Assembly: GCA_034670405.1 (NCBI GenBank)
Contig: JAXDDX010000018.1
Location: forward strand, 3,782,501 to 3,846,500
Direction of reading: 5' to 3'
DNA: 64,000 nt
DNA from: Hoplostethus atlanticus
Lineage: Eukaryota; Chordata; Actinopteri; Trachichthyiformes; Trachichthyidae
Below, piece after piece: positions 23,507 to 33,990 of this stretch. A program made the position numbers and the translations under genes. Below the pieces are notes generated by a model, which saw only the letters and a program-made list of their open reading frames with translations, was not told the origin of the DNA and ran no database searches. How positions within the stretch are numbered: the first letter of the stretch is position 1; each line of letters starts with the position of its first letter.

Positions 23507-26411
23507 ACATATTTCACGAAGGTGGGATTCTCACCAATGAACTCAAAAACCTCCTCAAAGTATTGGCGTAAGTTTTGCTTGCTGTTATCAGTAGCTGGCA
23601 GCCTTTTGTACCGCACCAGTCCAGAGTTGAGGTGGTAAAGGGGCAGGTGCGTGGTCACGTTGACCACATAGCCAATGTTGAGGCGCAGCAGCAGGTCCAG
23701 GTCCTGGGCATCTCTCTCGTTTCCCAGAAACAGGAAGGGCAGGATGGGACTGACCACAGCATTCTCCGCGTCAGGAGTCATCACGCTTTCATCGGACAGG
23801 GATGCCGGCAACGAAGAGGAGAGTGGCAAAGAAAGGTGCACTGGGAGGAGACGTAGATAAAGTGTGGTGAGAAAAAGTATAGTCCAAAAAACAAAGTAGA
23901 GAACTGAGATGGAAGAGACATTAGACAAACTAACAGAGTATGTAGAAATAATATTTTGGTGGGGTAGGAAATAGAAAAGACTAAGTTGGTTAATGGAGTT
24001 ATACAGTAAAAAGTAAAAATTAGTACAAAAATATCAAGGTAGGGCAAAATGTGCTTTCAACACAACACAGGAAGGGAGATTTCAATAATCAAAGTATTGA
24101 AAATCCTTTACTCTACTAAGTTTCCCATATTCAACTGAATGCTCATCATAAGTAAATAGCATTAAACTGCACAGGACTTAAAGCTCTATACTTTTCTGCC
24201 TGTTTCAGCTACGTAGGTCAGGTTGGTGGCTACATATGAACTTCCCCTCCTCACAGACTAGCTTTCATTTCTGCCTGCTGCAGTTACCACTTGTACGAGT
24301 GAAGTGTATGAGATTTTTACCTCTACTGTTCTCCTCATCTTGCTCTCTGTTAAGTGAATTTAGGACCAGGTGAAGTGACTGGGCGGACGGGAGAGAATGG
24401 CCTCCTCCCTCCCTGTCTCTCTGCCTGGGTTTGGGTTTGATGAGGGTGCCGGGGGCCGACGGTGGAGGTGAAAAGGAAACAGGTGATTGGGGGGAGGCGG
24501 AGCGGGGAGAAGGGGAGGGAGGATATGCTGCATCTCCATCTTGCTCATTACCATCCCCCATTGCTGCATCTCCGCCTTTATTCAACAGCCTCTTCAGGGA
24601 GTTACGGCCGTCGTTGTGCCCAAACCCTGACCCAGAACCAATAAAATCGAGGGCAGCCATCTTGCCCTGCTGAAGCCGGCGTCGGCCAGCGTGGTCCGTT
24701 AGCTGAGACTGCGTGAATTCCCGGAGGTTCTGACAGTCCAGGAGGACAAGACCTGTCCCGTTACTACCATTTCGGACCTTGCTCACACAGCTTTTTCCTA
24801 CTCCTACTCCCACCCCGGCACAGTGGTTCTTTGGGGTTTTCGAATGGGTCATCTTTTTGGCCAGTTCCTCAGGCCAGATAGTACGCACACTGTAGTCGTC
24901 GTCATCGGACTGGAACGTGCCCATTGGATGAGCTGCTCCGATGCCTCTCCCTGGGGGTTTGCCTCGGCGGGGGTTAAACGTCACCACGATGGGGTCACTG
25001 CTGCAGTAACTGCAGGTGGAGCTGCCGGTCTGGCTGGCTTTGGGATTGCAGCCGGTCACACAGCTCTGAAACGCTCGGAGAGGGGCGGAGGAAGACAGCG
25101 GGGTGCAAGGCAAGCATCCCCCCACCAGTTTTTTACGAAGCATAGCAGGACTCTCAAAGTTGCCGGCCTTACCGGAGCAGGAGGCACAGCTGAGGGGTTT
25201 GAACAGGCTTGCTCGGCAGTCGGACACAGTGCTATTAGAGGAGGAGGTGTTGGAGGTGGAGGCGGTGGAGAGGCAACCACCCAGAGTTTTCAGGCCCATG
25301 GTTTTGCCTCTTGTGTTCACTGCTCCAACATTGTGAACGCGGGAAAAAGAGGAGGACGGACTTCCTCCACCACCTTGGCAGCCAGCAGAATGCCCTCTAC
25401 ACCCTCTGCATCGTACCAACTTCCAGCAGCCACAACTGAAGGGATGCAAGAAATCTATGGTGCAGGTATGGTCAGGGCTGGGGAAACCTCCGCCGTGGGA
25501 GGAGCAGGGGGAGAGAGGTAGACCATGAAGAATATGAGGGCGGTGGTCCCTGCTACGGGATGGGCGAGGCTGGCTGAGCTGCTGGAACGAGGTTGGGGCA
25601 TGGGTGGGGTGAGAGAGAGGGGGTGAGGGGTAGTTGGAGTTTAGGATGGCGGCATGGGGCACAGGGACTGAGTTGTGGTGGCAGGGCAGGCTGTGAGGAT
25701 TATGGTTTTGATAGACAGTTCCCAGTTTGGAATTCTTCTTATTACCCACAGAGGGAACTTCTTGGTCACTTTTGTGAAGGAAGCTAGCAGTGACACTAGC
25801 TTTTTCCTTCTCTTTCCTGAGCTTATACTGCTGTGCCTGGGCTGGGACAAACTGTAGAATCCCTCCAGGGGAAGTTGACAGCTGACTTTGGTGACTTGTG
25901 TGTGAGTTGTGTTCGGCTCCACCCGGCCTCCCCGCGGTTCCAGTTTTTTTCTCACCTTGCCCTTGATCCAAATGCAAAGAGACACGTTTCCCTCTGCTAC
26001 CTTTTACACTTCCACTGCGCCTCAACGAGTTGCTGAGTCCCCCTGCTTTTCGTCCTTTGTCCACTGACACCTGGATATCAATAGTATGTGTGTGGGAGGG
26101 CAGCCGCGGCCCAAGAGTTACCGTGCCGTTGCTGTGGCAGTGGCTAGGGACGTGTTGGACACCCACTGGGGGCGACACGCGATGGCGCCTGGTCGCCCTT
26201 GAATTTCTGCACGCGGGAAGATCTGCGCTTGCATTCCAGAGTCAGAGAGTTACAGGCGGGTGAGTAAAGGTGGGACTGGGGAGGGTAAAAATGAGGATGG
26301 AGGGCAACATGTCCATTTGAAGGAGGTTGATATTTGAGAGGGGGGCTGTGGGGCCAAGTTTTTAGGGCGCTGAATAACCACTATGCGCTCGTCAAGAGGG
26401 AGGGGAGGCAT
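22952..26411 (-). CDS. dusp10: DUSP10/MKP5-like dual-specificity MAP-kinase phosphatase, N-terminally expanded (three coding exons, ~886 aa, two frame breaks)
   Basis: MKP5-type enzymes dephosphorylate Thr/Tyr in the activation loop of p38 and JNK. Minus-strand exons: 26411-24321, 23840-23535, 23217-22952, with donors GTAAAA and GTGAGA and matching phases. The start [20 protein letters not shown] resembles human DUSP10, and an in-frame TAG lies 9 nt upstream. Approximate residues: 316-469 cysteine-rich; 508-520 [13 protein letters not shown]; 576-583 RRRLQQGK, the MKP5 docking motif; 728-737 [10 protein letters not shown]; Asp781 (LPATDN); catalytic HCQAGVSR with Cys812 and Arg818; end LSGLETQV. 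The catalytic domain is intact. The rhodanese-like domain lacks the segment before RRRLQQGK and carries a Pro/Ser-rich insert. Human DUSP10 has 482 residues. Two extra bases in exon 1, in C runs at 26340-26345 and 26168-26172, break the frame; discounting them makes the total exactly 887 codons. Family certain; whether it is dusp10 itself or a lost-in-mammals paralogue is open. Confidence 0.9.
23475..23506. repeat. (CA)n microsatellite in DUSP10-like intron
   Basis: About 16 tandem CA units, lying just downstream (minus strand) of the second coding exon. Confidence 0.95.
26168..26172 (-). other. Frameshift: one extra C in a C5 run, DUSP10-like exon 1
   Basis: Upstream of this run the coding frame reads [19 protein letters not shown] and would stop about 12 codons later. 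Downstream, the open frame of more than 600 codons is in the next register. One base too many in the run explains both. An alternative start within the long frame is unlikely because there is no in-frame ATG near its left edge. Confidence 0.75.
26340..26345 (-). other. Frameshift: one extra C in a C6 run, DUSP10-like exon 1
   Basis: The N-terminal frame from the ATG at 26411 runs through [10 protein letters not shown] to this homopolymer, then reaches TAA at 26252. The adjacent register continues as protein-like [20 protein letters not shown]. One surplus base in the run reconciles them. Confidence 0.7.
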
Positions 26412-29400
26412 CTGGGTCTAGGTGAAGCTGCGCATTGAAGAGGGAGAGAGAAACAGAAAGAAAGTAGTTAGATTATTACTGTAATGTCACAAACATGACA
26501 AAACATTTAGTGGGGCACATTGCATCTATATTGCATCAATTCAAGCACAAATACGACACATTAATGCAGATGATGAATGTTATACAGTTATAAAATATCT
26601 AAATAATAGCAGATTTATAATTATGAGCAATGCCACGTATTTTCTATGACATGGTATATTAAGAAATACACATATGTATCTATATATATACATTGGATAA
26701 TGTGGTTATGAGGCAAAAGGATGATGGTTCATTATTCTATATACATGTAATGTAAAATTACAGCCAAATTCCAGAGAAATTATGATACATACATGATGGC
26801 ACATAGACAACAGCAATGGATTCTTGTGTTTTGCATGTTTCTGGAAGTCATCTGTTGCTTCTTTAACATACCAAAACTCACACTGAAAATATACAAAACC
26901 AAAAGACCACCAATGTTGCATCTCAGGTTTGACTATTAATACGACAGATGAATGATCTGATTGGATGATGCTGTGGCCAAGAACCACTCGATGCAAGAAG
27001 GTGATGAATCCATTTAAACATACACATCCAAGTCTATTCTCCCCCTTTATACCATGGCCAGGTGCCAGAAATAAAACACTCATCCATATTTTTGGATGTT
27101 TGGCATTCATTATTAAAACTGTGTCTGTGTGTGGTATTCATTAATCTCAGTTTCCCTGTTAACACCTGAGGGTATGACTAATACCTGGGACACAGTCATC
27201 CCATCCCATAATTAACATGACAATCTCACATAATGGACAGTTACTTCACTACTTCGGCAAATAGGAGAAAAAGTAATCAGGACATGGAAAATGAGATGGT
27301 TTTCTGATCCCAGAAGAAGCTATGAGCCGGTAAGCTAACGCTATGCTAGTGAGCCTTAGTATCACAGTGAAAATGGTCAGACAGTATGTTAGGTAACGTG
27401 AGCTAACGTCGAACTGGGAAGATGAGATGTGTGATGTGGAAGGTCATTTTGCATCAACTGCAGAAAGCTGTGACACAAACAGTTTATTGACAGTGTTTTC
27501 ATTGTGTTGCATTGCTGTCGGTACACTGCGGCAAACCTTGTGTGGTTTTGCTGGAAACTAGGCAAGAAAACAACAAAGTCAATCTCAATGTTAGCTAATG
27601 GCTCAGTGGGATGCTTTCACTATGGTAGCGCATTCATTTAAGAGCCTATTTAATGCTTGAGAGTTGTGTGGTTATCAACACTTTCCCGCCCCCAGCCAAT
27701 CAGATTTGAGTATTCAGCCAGGCGATGGTATGAACCAAATTAATTGGCACCATTGGGACAATCAGAATTGAGCATCTTCCCAGGCCATGGTATAAAGAGA
27801 AAAAAACACACACACAACTATGCAACTCAGTTGGAAGGAAAGTCTGCTCACCACGGCACAGCAAAAAGAGATTAATTGACCATATGCACTTTGTAATAAA
27901 ATACATACATTCATGCTATTGAGGAGGAAATCTGGTCATATCATTTATTGTAATCATTTAATCATTTTTGTCTTTACTTCTGTTAATAACAGATTGGTAA
28001 ACTGAAAACAGTCACATTTACTGCACGACTTAAATCTTTAGCCATTAAACTTATATTCATCCATTAATTATAAGACTGCTCTCAGACATTAACCGTATTT
28101 TGACACAGATTATCATTAATCTTCACTTTATTTATGAGGAAACTCTCAGGCAGCGGAGCAGCAAAAAGTGTGAATGGAAGGAATATAGATACTGTGGCCA
28201 ACACAGAGACCGGCTGACAGAAACAGAGTCGGGAGGTAGAAAAGACAGGGACTCAGAATATGACATGACACAGTGAACCACAGATTACAGGGGAGGAAGG
28301 AACATGTCAAATATATTCTGAGGATGGGTTCAGTCCCACACAACACCGACATACCGACCCATAGAAAAAGCAACCCGTGCTCGAGTTTCCACATGCTTAT
28401 ATCCACGCACAGAGTCTGGTGATGGTATCCTCATCTTTTTTTTCTTTTTCAGCCTTGCCTGTGGTGGAGGGGGTGGGGGTTACATTGACCCAGTTTTATC
28501 ATGGTGGAAGTCACTATCACTCTGATCACTTTTCGCTCACACACTGTAAACTGTAGGCAGGCTAGTGGCCTTTTCAGTCACACAGTCACAGTGTTAGTGG
28601 TCACCAAGAAGCACAGTGAACGCAATGAAATGAGATTGCTGATAAAGTACATTATTGCAATAATACCACTTGAAAGTCCAATATGAAATAATAACATAAC
28701 ATAACATAACATAACATAACATAACATAACATAACATAACATAACATAACAACAATCACCAAATTTGAGACTTGCAGGTAAAGATACTGCACTACACACA
28801 AGCACCGCTCCAAAAACACGATATCCCATTTAAAGAGCTAGTTAAGGGGTAGAATAAAACGGGAGCAAAGCAAAACATCTGCTCAATAAATGTTTCATTA
28901 ACAGCAACATGTTGAATTTTCTCATTAGGATGAGACTGTTAGCAAAAACAAGTATTGCAGTTATCTGCTTTGTCCTTTCATCTGGGACTATTTGGCGAGG
29001 CTCGGGCCAGACATTCTGCCAAATCTTGACAATTACTATCTAGTACACTGGTAAGTCTAGTAAGCGATGCTTCAGAAAGAAACACAGATGACATACAAGA
29101 TATACAAAGCAGCTTAACTGGGCTAGAGATTGTAGAGCCAAGATAACATTTCATTTGACTGTGATACATATGGCAAATGAGTCTGATACATGAGAATAGA
29201 GAATAGTGTGGTTGGATTTTGATGATTGCCAACTCTTCAAATGTGATTGCTCTGCAGGAGCACTGGGAAGCAGTCAGTAATCTGTCAGTGGAACGGTTGA
29301 TCATTCGTTGATCACAGTTTTTTAGTTTGCCTCACTTTTATAGCCTATATTCTTAAATTTCAGGTGCTTGTGTTGAAGTATAGTCTGCACTGTGATTGCC

Positions 29401-30649
29401 TGTCTGGTTTATGAACTATACAGGCTGTTGTTCAGGCAAGTATCAAGACAAATTTAGTTAGAGTTAATATCTCCTTGTACATTTGGGTTGTCTCAAGTGT
29501 GGCGGTCTGATTGCTTCTGCTGAACCATCAATGGTTCAAGACAGGATAAAACATTCATGGGACAAGGTAAAGATTGCTAAAGATTAAAATCTCTCTGGAC
29601 CAGGAGGCTGACTGCTGCCCCAGAGCAGTCAGTTCAAGAGTTAACTTGTAAGAATAAGATTGTAAAAGGGTGTGTGAATTGATGGGTTAGGAGGTTCAGT
29701 GCTTGCAGCCCCTGTGCATGAGTACTTTTTGTGTAACTCCATGTTCATGTGACATTCATGAGTCTGTTTAGTCTGGATTCATCCATCTTCAACACGCTGG
29801 GGCCTGAGGAAGGCCTGCCAGCTACCTGCTTTGCCAACACAGAGGCTCAGTGCTGCCTGCTCTTGTCTGGAAGTGTGAAGTGTGTTTGTTGTTGTTGCTT
29901 TTAAAATGAGCCAGCTCAATCTGCTTTACTTGGAAACCGCTGACAAACAGAACAAAGTGTATGGGCTTGATTAGTCATTTTCGACTCAGGAAACTGTTGC
30001 CTTTGTAATTTGACAATTTTTCGTAATTCGCCTCTATGTTTTCTCCGCACAACTCTCTGAGTTGCCAGATCCCTGACTGTCTCTGAAGTATGTGCCCAAT
30101 CCGATTGGTCAGAAAAAAATGCAACAAAAACGAGATCGTACAGTGGCAGAGCAGAGAGAAAGATAACAGCCTTATCACCGGATCACTAGCCCAAGTCAGT
30201 GTCTTAGTAGCCACCAGGCAATTCTTAATGTCGATCTCTGTAAAGTGTTGTGAGAACTAGGGCCGGGACTGAGCCCACTACTTAACTCCTAAACCTGTAT
30301 GTGTTAGAGAGATCATTCCTTTATAAGAATTACAACTGAGTATTGAGTACACGTTTACATTATATTAAGAACTAACAACAGTACTCTAGATTGGATATGT
30401 GGATATGAATTTGGTGTATTGGTCATGGGTCATGGTCACGAACTGATGCCCCGCTGTACATACACCAAGATTCTTTCAGATGATCTAACTGTCCGAAGGC
30501 TACCTAAGTGTTTTTCCCTGAATACCTAATGAAAATTGCAATATAGTTCTTCTTCTTAATACTTCTTAATAGGTTTGTCCTTATAGCAAGCAATACCACA
30601 ATTACTGAGCATAACATAATGACTATCCACTATATAATAAAAACCAAAT
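26412..30649. other. Upstream region of the DUSP10-like gene, no exon recognised
   Basis: The 5' UTR and promoter of the minus-strand phosphatase gene should lie here or further right, but no clear UTR exon or CpG-rich block was found adjacent. Small open frames lack similarity. A CpG-rich patch with CCAAT-like sequence at 39040-39170 is a distant alternative promoter. Apart from a pentanucleotide repeat at 28684-28751, nothing stands out. Confidence 0.35.
28684..28751. repeat. (ATAAC)n pentanucleotide microsatellite
   Basis: About thirteen nearly perfect tandem copies of the 5-bp unit ATAAC. It is purely repetitive and creates an artefactual open frame on the minus strand. Confidence 0.97.
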
Positions 30650-31410
30650 GGAGTCAGAATAACTTTATTTGGCACTTACAATAAATGTACAGAAACTTGT
30701 CTTGATGACATTGGTGATATTGACAACTTATCATGTAACATAGTACATACTGACACATGGTACAGGGAAAAGGGATACGATACACAGTAGACTATGTATT
30801 TCAAATATACTGTACATACAGCATTCAATCACTATTTGGTCACATGGCATACTGTATGCTTGCAGCCATAGAGGAGGTGTGGTGAGCGTTACTCTTCTTG
30901 AGGCGGCAGGTGTTTTTGGGGAACAGATGGTTGCCTGGGTGTGGAGGATTGGTGGCAGTCCTCCCAGCCTTGTGTCTTCGCCTTGGCATTGTACAGCTCC
31001 TTCATCAACAGCATCTGACAGCCAACCACCCACTCATCAGTGTGGACAACACATTGGAGCTTCAAATAGGAAGCGGCGGAGGAAAACCAGGCTTTTATAG
31101 AGGATGCTGTCGATTACTGACCTGTAAAACTGGTTGTGAGATGCTGAGCTTCGTTGGTTGCTGCAGGAAGAACATTAGATTGAGTGGTTCAGAGTTCACA
31201 ACGGAGCCATTGATTTCCACGGGGGCGCTTCAGCAAGCCGGTTCTGTCAGAAGACAATCCTCATTTCCACATTTTTGAGTGCGTGTAGCTCAGAATTGCT
31301 GGCGGCACATCACGACAGGAGGCAGTCCACCTCTCTCCTTACATGATTTCATTATTGGTGAGGAGACCCACCAGGGTTGTGTCGTCCACAAACACAACTG
31401 TAATCCCTAA
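30650..31410 (-). mobile_element. Rex/CR1-like LINE relic (reverse transcriptase fragment and 3' tail)
   Basis: On the minus strand, 31395-31340 encodes VVFVDDTTLVGLLTNNE. This is the F-x-DDTT-x-VGL-x-x-NN motif of the reverse-transcriptase palm in fish Rex-type LINEs (usual form FADDTT). Downstream, the frame breaks repeatedly but keeps C-terminal-like pieces. The element ends with GTCATCAAGACAAGTTTCTG and GTGCCAAATAAAGTTATTCT, the family's 3' tail. It is truncated and non-functional. The family name is by resemblance only. Confidence 0.7.
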
Positions 31411-31654
31411 AAGTCTTTTCACACTTAAAAAGAACGGGGTTGTGGACAAGAATGCCCCCCTCTTCTCTACACTAACCAAATTCAACTCTAACAAAATGTA
31501 TACAATAAGTAGGGAAAAAAGCAAGAATTCTCAAGGTCCTAGGTACTCGATTCTGGCCCATGGTGACTTTTTCAGTGTCCCACAAGGCTATTTGTTATAT
31601 TCAATTAACATTTTGCAAACATATTCAATGTTTTTTACATTGTTTCCATAATAG

Positions 31655-32220
31655 ACATAGGGCTCTATTTTCATGACTCAATGGCCGCCACAAAAGCTTC
31701 TCCTAGGAAGAAAATGATGTCCTTGTGTGGGAGGCACAGAAGCGCCATGAGCAAATGTACAGCCTAGTTAACCAATCAGTAAGCCTTTTATGAAGACAAC
31801 CTTTTATGGAGATATTGAAATTCTTTCAATGTTGTTCCCTGTGCGTCATGGCGCATACTGAGAGTTCTATGTTGGATGCCAATCATTCACACCACAGCCA
31901 CATGTGTATATAGTTAGAAGGAAAAATGTTGCATCTTATTTTTTCTTTAATTATGGATTTACATCAAAGTCAAATTGGCCATGATATCATCCACAAAATG
32001 GGTTGGTAAGCTCTTGAATAGGATCTGTTTATGCTTGGTAAAACCACCAAAATAGCACAGAACACGCCTGCGCTTGGCGCCGTGTGACTTTGACGTGGTT
32101 TGAGCAGGTGGGCGACACGAGCGCAAATCCCCATAATCTTTGACGTCAAAATTGCATTGAACTGCAGGGGGGGACAAAAAAACGGAATAAACGATTACCC
32201 GTGTGATGCCACTCCACTGG
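31655..32220 (+). repeat. Non-coding sequence left of the hAT relic
   Basis: It begins 'agggctctattttcatga', resembling the terminal 'agggctctattttaa' of abundant fish hAT-type elements, and includes a GCGC-rich patch at 32065-32125. It is probably the 5' non-coding part of the transposon whose transposase relic follows. No matching right-hand inverted terminus was found. Confidence 0.4.
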
Positions 32221-32221
32221 T

Positions 32222-33610
32222 ATGAGGAGGATGGATGTGCTGTTTGACAGTTTTATGTCCAAATTACTGCCTGACATCAAAGCCACGGAACACTTCTCGC
32301 TCTGGGTGGATGTATCCACAGATGCCACCGACATAGCACAGCTCTCCATGTTCGTACGATATTTCAGTGGTGAGGATTTCAAGGAGGAATTACTCTGCCT
32401 TCTGCCTTTAGAAACTCACACAACTAGCAAGGATTTTTTTGCTGGGAATGCATTTTTTGAGGAATGTGTTTGGATTTGGGGGAAAGCCCATTACACAAAC
32501 ATCTCCTAGTTGCAGACCAACCATCCATGTTGGAAAAGAGAAAGGGTTTGACAGCTGAGCATCCTTCAATGATTTGACTGCATTGCATAATCCAACAAAC
32601 AGTATTGTTTGCAAAATTATTAGAAGTTATTATTAGAATTTGAAGCATGCAATGGAAACGGTGTTCAACATCATCAATCACATCCACTCCACATCCTGAA
32701 GCACCGGCTTTTCAAAAAACTGTTACAGTACAGTGGGGCTGAAAATGAGGACCTACGTTTTCTGGCTATGCAAAGGCCGCATGCTGAACCACTCCTTAGA
32801 TTTGAGGAAGGAAGTCATGGAATTTCTTTCAAGTCTGCCAATTTTCTTGTATTCATGGAAGATCCTAATTCTTTGGCACTGGTTACTTTTCTGTGCAACA
32901 TATTGGGACATTAACGAACCATGTGCATCAGCGGCCAAAACATTGCTCCCAGTGGTGGATAAGGTGGCAAGTTGGCCTAGCGGTTAAGAGAGGCCGACCC
33001 ATCACCGATCCCCGGCACCACCAGGACGGTGTATTCCAGCTGTGAGCTGGTGACTGGAAAAAATGACTAGTGTCACAGCTACGGTGCCCACCAACACTGA
33101 CAAAGTGCCCTTGAGCAAGGCACTTAACCCCAAAACTGCTCCAGGTGCACTGTTCAGCGGCTGACACCTGCGCTCTGTCCTCTGACCTGAATTGCATGTG
33201 CATGTGTGTGGGGTGATATGTTGTGTGTATCTAGTCAGGGGTGTGCGAAAAAATTATTTCACTGCACATCCTGTATGTGACAAATAAAGTTCATTCCAAA
33301 TGGAGATGGTGCAGATTCAGTGCTCCGGTGTGCTGAAGGGAAAATTCAGGGAGGAGGAAATTGGTGCATTTTGGACACAGCATATGCACCAGCAACAAGC
33401 TAATTCACACATCAGTGCAAAAAGTAGGAACCCCTGGCTTCTCAGGATATTTAAAACAAACATGCATGATTTGGCATCAAATTTCATCAGCCAAACAACA
33501 GAAAACAGACTTAATGTTGTACCTGGAAAATGCTGGACCTGGAAATGTATAAGTTTCAGTATGTTTGAGTACCAAACATCATCAAAAATCTGACTGAAGT
33601 CATAGAAATT
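32222..33610 (+). pseudogene. Degraded hAT-family transposase, interrupted by a SINE
   Basis: The frame from 32222 reads HFSLWVDVSTDATDIAQLSM and FVRYFSGEDFKEELLCLLPL. This matches the hAT transposase core (F-S-L-x-x-D-x-S-T-D ... A-Q-L-x-x-F-V-R ... E-E-L-x-x-x-x-P-L) seen in transposons and in the domesticated GTF2IRD2, ZBED and FAM200 genes. Pieces of the region around 'RLFxKLCxExG' and 'LSRGxxLxxxxELRxEVxxFL' follow at 32650-32860 in shifting frames. After a SINE insertion, 33306-33360 gives VQIQCSGVLKGKFREEEIGA, like the C-terminal hAT segment. Several stops and frameshifts make it a relic. Confidence 0.75.
32967..33300 (+). mobile_element. tRNA-derived SINE inserted in the hAT relic
   Basis: The head has an RNA polymerase III A-box, TGGCCTAGCGG, and a weakened B-box near 33003-33012 (GATCCCCGG). 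The body contains CCTTGAGCAAGGCACTTAAC and ACTGCTCCAGGTGCACTG, common in fish tRNA SINEs. The tail reads TTTCACTGCACATCCTG then GTGACAAATAAAGTTCATT, like an L2-type LINE end. hAT coding similarity stops before it and resumes after it. Confidence 0.75.
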
Positions 33611-33769
33611 CAAATATGCTGCACAACATTAGAGTGTACCAAAGCATCACCTGGACATCAACATCATAGCGGCCTGCAGATTCTCCCTTTTAGCATTCAC
33701 CATGGTGATGAAGGTAATTACCAAGCCATCCCGTCCATCTTGAATTAGATATGAATGATATCTCATTTA

Positions 33770-33990
33770 TGACTACAGCAGCACCCTCTACAGAAAGCAT
33801 CTAGCCAAGTTGAGTGATAAGTGCCTCTGAATGAGGTATCTAACCCCCAGCTGCTCCAGTGGAGCCACACAGCGACCAACAGCAGAGGACGATGGATGTA
33901 TTGGACAGGACCCAGGTGTGAGTGTGTGTAACTATGAGTGTGAAGCAGGCTGTTTCTGGCAAAAACAACTGTGATCAATAAACCCTCCAT
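33770..33990 (+). repeat. Second SINE-like fragment
   Basis: It shares the 'aagtgcctctgaatgaggtatctaacccc' and 'ctgctccagtggagccacac' type body of fish tRNA SINEs. It is divergent from the copy at 32967 and lacks a clear A-box. Class by resemblance only. Confidence 0.4.

Noticed and set aside
24823-25521. 232-codon open frame on the + strand
   Set aside because: Exactly antisense to the GC-rich coding exon of the phosphatase; it reflects the codon use of that exon.
32967-33040. Possible tRNA gene (A-box sequence)
   Set aside because: The B-box and cloverleaf are degraded and a SINE body follows; it is the head of a SINE.
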